A program made the position numbers and the translations under genes. A DNA stretch of 14,207 nt. Origin: Actinomycetes bacterium (GTDB lineage Bacteria; Actinomycetota; Actinomycetes; Propionibacteriales; Propionibacteriaceae). Location: NCBI GenBank assembly GCA_023442485.1, contig JAEZZG010000019.1, positions 1 through 14,207 of the forward strand, written 5' to 3'. This document shows, piece by piece, positions 9,042 to 14,207 of the stretch. Under the pieces are notes generated by a model, which was given only the letters and a program-made list of their open reading frames with translations, searched no databases and was not told the origin of the DNA. Each line of letters begins with the position of its first letter. The stretch's first letter is position 1.

Positions 9042-10148
9042 ATGAGAGTCGTCCTAGCCGGAGGTGGCACCGCCGGTCACACTTCTCCGCTGATCGCCAC
9101 CGCAGAGGCCATCCGGCAGCTCTACCCGTCGAGCCAAGTCTCGTGTATCGGCACGATCAAGGGGCTTGAAACATCCGTGATTCCTGCTGCCGGACTGGAG
9201 CTAGATCTGATTGATCCGGTCCCGCTGTCGCGGACGATATCGCCGTCACTGGTATCTCTGCCGGTGCGATTGGCCAAGTCGATTCGTCAAGCTCGCGCCA
9301 TTCTTCGTCAACGCCAAGCCGATGTCGTCGTGGGTTTCGGTGGCTATGTGTCGTTGCCGGTCTACTTTGCGGCAAAGACGATGGGGGTGCCGATCGTCAT
9401 TCATGAACAGAACGCACTCCCCGGATTAGCGAATCGCGTCGGGGCCAGGTTTGCCAAGATCGTCGCCACCACCTTCTCTAACACCGCACTGCCAGGTGCC
9501 ACCTGTATCGGCTTGCCGTTGCGCCAGGCGATCGTGGATTTGGCTCGGGCCGGACGCGAGACCCTCGCCGCCGATGTGCGCGACGAATTCGGCCTGAACT
9601 TGAATCGTCCCACCCTCCTCGTCAGTGGAGGTTCACAAGGTGCTCGCTCGATCAACACCGCAGTGACCGGGGCTAGAGACGTCCTGCTCGCCGCCGGGAT
9701 TCAGATTCTGCATGTGTGGGGGCCGAAGAATTTCACCGACGATCTAGTCACCATCATCGACCCGCAGACCGGGGCTCGCTACGTTCCGGTGAGATTCGTC
9801 GACCACATGGAGCGCGCCTACGCCTCAGCCGACCTCATGCTCAGCCGAGCCGGGGCAGGGACGGTGGTGGAGACCGCCGCTCTTGGCTTGCCCGCGATTG
9901 TTGTTCCTTTCCCATCAGGTAACGGCGAACAGGCACTCAACGCCAAATCTTTGGTGGAGATCGGAGCCCAAGTCCTCGTCCCAGATCAAGAACTCGATGC
10001 TGACCGCGTCGTCACCGAGGTATTGGCGATCCTGAAAGATCACGAACGGTTGGTGTCCATGTCGAAGGCGGGGCAGAAGCGAATGCCGATCGACTCGGCC
10101 ACCCACCTAGCCGAACTGGTGGCGTCGTGCGCGAAGGGAGACCAGTGA
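9042..10148 (+). CDS. murG: Lipid II synthase MurG (UDP-GlcNAc transferase)
   Basis: MurG is a membrane-associated GT-B glycosyltransferase. It adds GlcNAc from UDP-GlcNAc to lipid I on the inner membrane face, making lipid II. The 368-residue protein opens with the glycine-rich GGGTAGHTSP loop (7-16). It then has GFGGYVSLP (98-106) and HEQNALPGLANR (121-132). The linker to the C-terminal domain is followed by GGSQGA (196-201). The nucleotide-sugar site follows as SRAGAGTVVE (268-277), GLPAIVVPFP and GNGEQALNA (293-301). All are diagnostic for MurG, and the length is normal. The product feeds FtsW encoded just upstream. The stop overlaps the murC ATG by one base (TGATG). Confidence 0.96.
   Translation: MRVVLAGGGTAGHTSPLIATAEAIRQLYPSSQVSCIGTIKGLETSVIPAAGLELDLIDPVPLSRTISPSLVSLPVRLAKSIRQARAILRQRQADVVVGFGGYVSLPVYFAAKTMGVPIVIHEQNALPGLANRVGARFAKIVATTFSNTALPGATCIGLPLRQAIVDLARAGRETLAADVRDEFGLNLNRPTLLVSGGSQGARSINTAVTGARDVLLAAGIQILHVWGPKNFTDDLVTIIDPQTGARYVPVRFVDHMERAYASADLMLSRAGAGTVVETAALGLPAIVVPFPSGNGEQALNAKSLVEIGAQVLVPDQELDADRVVTEVLAILKDHERLVSMSKAGQKRMPIDSATHLAELVASCAKGDQ
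10134..10140 (+). promoter_or_regulatory. Shine-Dalgarno site that decides the murC start
   Basis: AAGGGAG lies seven bases before the ATG at 10148 but only four before the GTG at 10145, and it is downstream of the GTG at 10127. It therefore favours the ATG at 10148 over the longer forms. Confidence 0.6.
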
Positions 10149-11653
10149 TGGGTTTGCGTGAACCGATTGATGTACGCCCTGCCGATGAACTCGGCAAGGT
10201 CCACTTCATCGCGATCGGCGGTTCCGGGATGAGCGGTATCGCCCAGCTTTTTGCAGAACGCGGCAACCAGGTCTCCGGTTCCGACCAGCAGGACTCCGCA
10301 GTCCTCGCTGGTCTTTCCCGTGCTGGAATCACCACCTTCGTCGGTCACGACCCGGCACAGGTCGGGGGAGCAGACACCGTTGTGGTGTCGTCTGCGATCC
10401 GCGACACCAACCCAGAGGTGGTTGCGGCCAGGGAACGCAACATCCCAGTAATCCACCGCTCCGCAGCTCTCGCTAGCCTGATGATGGGACAAGAATCCGT
10501 CTCAGTTGCCGGAACTCACGGCAAGACCACCACGACGGGGATGATCGTGACGATTTTGGCGGCTGCCGGCAAAGACCCGTCCTATGTGATCGGTTCACCC
10601 CTGGCGGCGACCTCGCGTTCGGCACAGCTCGGAGCCGGAGAGGTATTCGTCGTCGAAGCCGACGAATCCGACGGGTCCTTCCTGCAGTACCCAACCACGA
10701 TCGCCGTCATTACCAACATCGAAGCCGACCACCTAGATAACTGGGAGACCCCGCAGCGTTACGCCGCAGGCTTCCGTCAATTCGCTAGTCAACCCACAGT
10801 CAAAGCGGTGGTGATTAGTAGCGACGATCCGGGTGCCCGCGAACTTCTCGACGAACTCAGAGCTGATCCGCTCCCAGGTGTAGAAGTGATCAGTTACGGA
10901 TTCGCCGCCGACGCTGATTTCCGTCTCGACGATGTCGTCCTCGACGGGATGACGGCTGCCGCCACCGTGACGCGAGGAGGACAAAGTCACCGCCTGGTGC
11001 TGTCGGTGCCGGGCAAACACAACCTGGCTAACGCCGGTGCCGCCTTCGCCGTCGGTTCAATCCTCGGATGTGATGTGGACCGGATGCTCGAAGGTGCCCG
11101 GGCCTTCTCCGGGACCTTGCGTCGGTTCCAGCCCATTGCCGATGTCAACGATGTGCGAATTTATGACGACTACGCCCACCACCCGACCGAGATTCGGGCT
11201 GCCTTAGCGGCGGCGCGCCGGGTCGCTCAAGGTGGCAGGCTGGTGGTGTGTTTCCAGCCGCACCTGTATTCGAGGACTCGCGACTTCGCTGAGGATTTCG
11301 GCGATTCCTTGACCGCAGCCGATATCGTCGTCGTCACAGACGTCTACGGTTCGAGAGAAGACCCGATTCCAGGGGTGACCGGGGAGTTGATCGCTGACGC
11401 CGCTCGCCGTCGTGGAGCAGAGGTTATCTACGAGCCAGACAAGAATAACCTTGCCGGCCTCTTGGCAGAGCTGGTTCGACCCGGTGACTTAGTTGTCACC
11501 TTGGGTGCTGGCGATGTCACCTTGGTTGCTGGAATGGTCGCCCAGGTACTCTCACATCGTCAATCGGCGATGCACAAAGCTGATTCCTTACATCCTAACG
11601 ACGGGGCTGGTTCTTGCGGCAGGGGAGAAGGCCGAGATGATCTCCATGTTTAG
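10148..11653 (+). CDS. murC: UDP-MurNAc:L-alanine ligase MurC
   Basis: MurC is a cytoplasmic ATP-dependent ligase that attaches L-alanine to UDP-MurNAc, the first stem-peptide step. From the ATG at 10148 it has 501 residues. The N-terminal UDP-binding domain carries the GGSGMSG loop (about residues 22-28). The P-loop AGTHGKTT is at 121-128 (Lys126), with the histidine typical of MurC. VEADESDGSF follows (about 170), then NIEADHLDN, and DDYAHHPTE at 340-348 in the C-terminal domain. A short tail follows the GAGDVTLVA block. The ribosome binding site AAGGGAG favours this start over GTG codons at 10127 and 10145. The 3' end overlaps ftsQ by 17 nt. No murB or ddl gene lies between murC and ftsQ, unlike in E. 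coli but as in many Actinobacteria. Confidence 0.95.
   Translation: MGLREPIDVRPADELGKVHFIAIGGSGMSGIAQLFAERGNQVSGSDQQDSAVLAGLSRAGITTFVGHDPAQVGGADTVVVSSAIRDTNPEVVAARERNIPVIHRSAALASLMMGQESVSVAGTHGKTTTTGMIVTILAAAGKDPSYVIGSPLAATSRSAQLGAGEVFVVEADESDGSFLQYPTTIAVITNIEADHLDNWETPQRYAAGFRQFASQPTVKAVVISSDDPGARELLDELRADPLPGVEVISYGFAADADFRLDDVVLDGMTAAATVTRGGQSHRLVLSVPGKHNLANAGAAFAVGSILGCDVDRMLEGARAFSGTLRRFQPIADVNDVRIYDDYAHHPTEIRAALAAARRVAQGGRLVVCFQPHLYSRTRDFAEDFGDSLTAADIVVVTDVYGSREDPIPGVTGELIADAARRRGAEVIYEPDKNNLAGLLAELVRPGDLVVTLGAGDVTLVAGMVAQVLSHRQSAMHKADSLHPNDGAGSCGRGEGRDDLHV
11621..11627 (+). promoter_or_regulatory. Shine-Dalgarno site that decides the ftsQ start
   Basis: AGGGGAG lies nine bases before the ATG at 11637, within the end of murC. 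It supports starting ftsQ there rather than at the far-upstream in-frame ATG at 11493, which lies deep inside murC. Confidence 0.55.
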
Positions 11654-12437
11654 CCGTAGGGAGAAATCTAAGGAGAAGAAAGCGGCTAAGGCCAAGACCA
11701 TCGCGGCACCGGCGGCAGGGTCGACGCGGGTCACCGATCTCGGATTGAAGCGGGCGATGCGGCGTCGGGCGAACCGGAAGAAGAGGTGGATTCGGATAGG
11801 GATCGCTGCGTTGGTAGCTGCGGTGATTGGATTCGCCGTGTGGGTGGTGTTCTACTCTTCGTGGCTGGTCGTCAAACATATTGAGGTAACCGGGGTGAAT
11901 CTGGTAGAGCCGTCGCGGGTCTCGGCTGCTGCCGAGTCACAGATCGGCAAGCCCTTGGCGCGGGTCGATGCTGACCAGATCGCCGCTGGCGTGAAGGAGC
12001 TGATTGAAGTTGAGTCGGTTGAGGTGTCGCGCAGTTTCCCGTCAACTATCCGGATCAAGGTCACCGAACGTAGCGCCGTCTATCAGGTTGACAGCACCAA
12101 ACTCTATTCCTGGGTGGACAAAGACGGGGTGGTCTTCCACACCCAATCCACCGCTACTGAGGGGCTGATCGAGGTGAAAGATACCTCCGAAGATGAGCAG
12201 GTGCGCAAGGATTTGGTGACGGTGATCCAGGCGATCCCGGAATCGTGGAAGGGGCTGGTCGCCTCTATCACCACGGACTCCAAAGACGGGATCGTGTTGA
12301 CCCTGACGGATAAGCGGACCGTCGTGTGGGGAGATGCTTCCCAATCTGAGCTGAAGGGCGAAGTCGTGACGGCCCTGCTCAATGTCAAAGCCAAACGCTA
12401 CGACGTCTCATCCCCAGCGAACCCGACGAGCAAGTAG
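11637..12437 (+). CDS. ftsQ: Cell division protein FtsQ (POTRA-domain divisome scaffold)
   Basis: FtsQ (DivIB-like) is a bitopic membrane protein that links divisome components and helps control the FtsW/FtsI synthase pair. From the ATG at 11637 it has 266 residues. A very basic, lysine- and arginine-rich cytoplasmic tail covers 1-50, one transmembrane helix is at about 51-75, and a POTRA domain starting at VVKHIEVTG covers about 78-145. The FtsQ beta domain follows to the end. The core POTRA pattern (VKHIEVTG ... IEVESVEVSRSFPSTIRIKVTER) is clear. The frame is open upstream to 11493, but that would require a 160-nt overlap with murC and has no ribosome binding site, so it is rejected. The ATG at 11646 is a possible alternative start. 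This is the last dcw gene in the window. The expected next gene, ftsZ, does not follow. Confidence 0.93.
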   Translation: MISMFSRREKSKEKKAAKAKTIAAPAAGSTRVTDLGLKRAMRRRANRKKRWIRIGIAALVAAVIGFAVWVVFYSSWLVVKHIEVTGVNLVEPSRVSAAAESQIGKPLARVDADQIAAGVKELIEVESVEVSRSFPSTIRIKVTERSAVYQVDSTKLYSWVDKDGVVFHTQSTATEGLIEVKDTSEDEQVRKDLVTVIQAIPESWKGLVASITTDSKDGIVLTLTDKRTVVWGDASQSELKGEVVTALLNVKAKRYDVSSPANPTSK

Positions 12438-12523
12438 CAGATGGGCTAGACCCCACACTGAGCAATCACTTGTGGCACTAAGCACTAGAAGGTGTCTTGG
12501 CAACCAGGTGTTTGAGGGGTAGA

Positions 12524-13894
12524 TCATATGGGAGCGGGTAAACCTAGAGAACGTGTGAGGTCAGGGAGAGCCGTCTCGTATCTTGCAAGAAGTTCGCACA
12601 GTATGTGGAGTTGGATTGAGACTGCTTGTTGGGGTTGGTCCTTGCAAAAGTCAGACAGTGCCTTGCTGATTCCCGCTCCTGGAACGAGCTTGACGAACAC
12701 GCTGTCGTCCTGAAGGGTGCGTTCCCGCAGCTTGATCTGTTTCTTGAGAGTGTGTGCCTCATCAGGAAGAAAAGTGATCCCGAAGAAATCAGGTTTTCCT
12801 CCTTGTTCGATTAAGCGAGCATACCCTAAGAGCATGGTCTTCATCTGGCCCCGAGCGGTGGGCAAATAGTTCGTTTCTTCGCAAAACTCTCGTTCCATTG
12901 CTCTAATCAGGACGTGGATAAAATCTGTTTCGTGGCGATGGTCGCGATAATCTACAGACCCAGAACCTGAAGGGGCGTATCTTCCGGCATTCGCCATTGT
13001 TCCTGCTCCCTGCTTTCCGATGATGAGATAGCCGTCGCTAGTGACTGCCAGAGTGGACGCTCCCAAATAGTTGGCGCAGGGGCTGCTGTCCAAATCCCAA
13101 AGTTCGTGGTTACTGTCAAATAGGAGGGTCTCTCCACAAAAAATCTTATTCAAGTGTGCGTTGGACTTGACCCGCTTGAATACCAGTCCGTTACTGCAGT
13201 ATCCGTCATAGTATCCAACTTTTTGTACAACGACTTTGTCGCTGTCGAGAAATAAATCACTACTTAGTTTCAGCAGTGATCCGTTGAAGAAGACTCGATT
13301 CTCTTTGAGTCTATCTCTCAATGTGGCTGGAACGAACTGCTTCAACTCGTCAGGCAGAGAATACCGTGGCTTGATCGTGTCACAAGGAATCGTCTGGCCG
13401 TTTGATTGGATGCTGATGAGATGTGAGTCAATTGCGTCGCTAGCTAAATATGATTCTTTGAAGGCTCCGTTATCGAACGTGCGTAGCTCGTAACCGTTGG
13501 TCCTCTGACGGCGACTCAGTTTGATCTGAGAAAGAACTTTTCGTTTATAGTCAAGATCAGAAATAATCTGATACGCAATGGCGGTTGCCCGATAGTTGCG
13601 AACTGCATTATAGGTGACATAACAAAATGCCAGTCCAGCCACGATCCAAGACAGATAGAATGCGTAGGCGTAGTACCGGGGCTCTGAATTTTCAAATCTA
13701 TGCTCAATTAAGTAAAGAAAGATCGCCACTGTCGCAGGCGCAATCGGGGCTAGCAGTCCTTTGTTGATCCCAAAGGTCATTTTGAAGCTGTGCCACTTGC
13801 CTCTAGCTTGATACCATTTGATGATTATCTTCGCTTGCCAGTCCAGCCTTTTGTTCCTCATGGCGCCTACTTGAGAGGGTCTCTTTCCGTGCAT
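12524..13894 (-). CDS. Two-TM protein with C-terminal Nudix-like domain (CBASS Cap16-like candidate)
   Basis: I do not recognise a named gene. Seen: 456 residues, with a basic N-terminus, two hydrophobic segments at about 46-63 and 75-97, a soluble central region (about 100-265) without a motif I know, and a C-terminal region (about 270-405) that reads as a Nudix fold. The fold begins at NYLGASTLAVTSDGYLIIG (275-293), continues through APSGSGS (307-313), and has REFCEETN at 335-342, the core of a Nudix box. The box is non-canonical: Asn342 replaces the usual glycine, and the expected glutamate eight residues before Arg335 is absent. Known: 2TM plus SMODS-associated NUDIX proteins occur as cyclic-nucleotide-gated effectors in CBASS. 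Inferred: this could be such an effector, but no cyclase gene is visible. Start: Met1 at 13894 or Met12 (ATG read from 13861), neither with a strong ribosome binding site. The gene is AT-richer than its neighbours, convergent with ftsQ and 86 nt from it, which suggests transfer. Confidence 0.7.
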   Translation of the reverse strand: MHGKRPSQVGAMRNKRLDWQAKIIIKWYQARGKWHSFKMTFGINKGLLAPIAPATVAIFLYLIEHRFENSEPRYYAYAFYLSWIVAGLAFCYVTYNAVRNYRATAIAYQIISDLDYKRKVLSQIKLSRRQRTNGYELRTFDNGAFKESYLASDAIDSHLISIQSNGQTIPCDTIKPRYSLPDELKQFVPATLRDRLKENRVFFNGSLLKLSSDLFLDSDKVVVQKVGYYDGYCSNGLVFKRVKSNAHLNKIFCGETLLFDSNHELWDLDSSPCANYLGASTLAVTSDGYLIIGKQGAGTMANAGRYAPSGSGSVDYRDHRHETDFIHVLIRAMEREFCEETNYLPTARGQMKTMLLGYARLIEQGGKPDFFGITFLPDEAHTLKKQIKLRERTLQDDSVFVKLVPGAGISKALSDFCKDQPQQAVSIQLHILCELLARYETALPDLTRSLGLPAPI

Positions 13895-13968
13895 CTATGA
13901 ATGCCGATGCACAACACGCGATCGGTGACTCCAGTGTGCACGTAGCTATGATTCGATGGTGCTTGACT

Positions 13969-13983
13969 AGATCGATACGATCT
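13969..13983. repeat. Short perfect inverted repeat upstream of the Nudix gene
   Basis: Two 6-base arms, AGATCG and CGATCT, flank a 3-base spacer (ATA). The repeat is 75 nt upstream of the Nudix-gene start and 11 nt beyond the stop of the transposase remnant. It could be an operator-like site or chance. There is no following T-run to suggest a terminator. The remainder of 13895-13994 shows no convincing promoter to me. Confidence 0.25.
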
Positions 13984-13994
13984 GAAAGCTCATC

Positions 13995-14207
13995 TTAGTC
14001 TGTGTGACATGGGTAGAGCCCGGTCGTTTGCCGTTTGTCCAGCTCATCCTTGAAGTTGTGGTTGAGGGTCTCGGCGAGTTCGCCGGTCGCGGTAGACATC
14101 ATCGCCGGATTCTTCGTAGGCTTTGCCTGTAGAAGCGAGCCGAGTTTTAGCTCGTTTAGTGAAGTCAAATAGGTGACAGAATCGAGGCTACCGTGACAGC
14201 GGCATCC
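13995..14207 (-). pseudogene. Degenerate IS3-type transposase (integrase core) C-terminal remnant, open at window edge
   Basis: Reading the minus strand from 14207 down to a TAA at 13995-13997 gives 70 uninterrupted residues. Two stretches resemble the IS3-family OrfB integrase core. HGSLDSVTYLTSLNELKLG is a garbled form of the HSD-G-QYTS...E-LG segment that carries the second catalytic aspartate. GELAETLNHNFKDEL matches the NALAET-N--K-EL segment containing the catalytic glutamate. After DELDKRQ the frame diverges and stops early, so the region that normally follows (around the YN--R-H motif) is gone. The second aspartate is not in its normal context, and the residues between the two blocks do not match the usual GS-GD--DN. 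I infer a decayed, non-functional element, with its upstream part beyond the window. The GC content (35/60 in one line) is close to that of the dcw genes rather than the Nudix gene. Confidence 0.6.

Noticed and set aside
10127..10147. Seven-residue longer murC from GTG 10127
   Set aside because: The Shine-Dalgarno AAGGGAG (10134-10140) lies downstream of that GTG and is well spaced for the ATG at 10148.
11493..11636. Upstream extension of ftsQ (48 extra residues inside murC)
   Set aside because: The segment is the out-of-frame shadow of the murC end and lacks a ribosome binding site. The ATG at 11637 has a purine-rich site and gives a normal FtsQ cytoplasmic tail.
12438..12523. Possible terminator between ftsQ and the convergent gene
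   Set aside because: I looked for a stem-loop plus T-run on either strand. There are only short imperfect matches (for example TAGACCCC and GGGGTAGA, not fully complementary), so I do not call one.
12528..12814. Two small plus-strand frames antisense to the 3' end of the Nudix-like gene
   Set aside because: They have no recognisable motif and no supported ribosome binding site. The minus-strand frame carries the Nudix-like domain.
13963..13985. TTGACT resembling a -35 box on the plus strand
   Set aside because: No acceptable -10 follows at 16-18 nt, and there is no plus-strand gene downstream in the window for it to serve.

Overview
The window is a stretch of an actinobacterial dcw (division and cell wall) cluster. 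Nine consecutive plus-strand genes run from position 1 to 12437 in the order ftsI/pbpB (5'-truncated by the window edge), murE, murF, mraY, murD, ftsW, murG, murC and ftsQ. The order, the lack of ddl between murC and ftsQ, the protein lengths and the fairly high GC (39/60 and 37/60 in two lines counted by hand) fit Actinobacteria. The MurG and MurE sequences look most like Propionibacteriaceae (Cutibacterium/Propionibacterium relatives), but this is recognition from memory, not a search result. MurE carries the DNPR motif of diaminopimelate-adding enzymes, so the wall is expected to be DAP-based.

The nine genes form a nearly gapless operon. Most junctions are ATGA, GTGA or TGATG overlaps, which suggests translational coupling. 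The only gaps are 55 nt before ftsW and 38 nt before murG, each with a clear Shine-Dalgarno. Together the products build the precursor and use it at the septum. MurC, MurD, MurE and MurF add the stem peptide to UDP-MurNAc. MraY and MurG make lipid I and lipid II. FtsW polymerises glycan, FtsI cross-links it, and FtsQ is the divisome scaffold that helps control FtsW/FtsI.

After ftsQ the expected next gene is ftsZ, but it is not in the window. Instead, a convergent minus-strand gene (12524-13894) starts an accessory segment. It is visibly AT-richer (three lines counted by hand gave 23, 24 and 25 G+C out of 60). It encodes a 456-residue protein with two N-terminal membrane segments, a central region I do not recognise, and a C-terminal Nudix-like domain with a non-canonical Nudix box. 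This layout resembles the 2TM-NUDIX (Cap16-type, SMODS-associated NUDIX) effectors of CBASS anti-phage defence, but no CD-NTase is visible.

Immediately upstream of that gene, the last 213 nt (13995-14207, minus strand) read as a degenerate C-terminal piece of an IS3-type transposase/integrase core, open at the window edge. The simplest reading is a horizontally acquired, possibly defence-related gene and insertion-sequence debris inserted between ftsQ and the rest of the dcw cluster. I saw no tRNA, rRNA, CRISPR array or convincing terminator.
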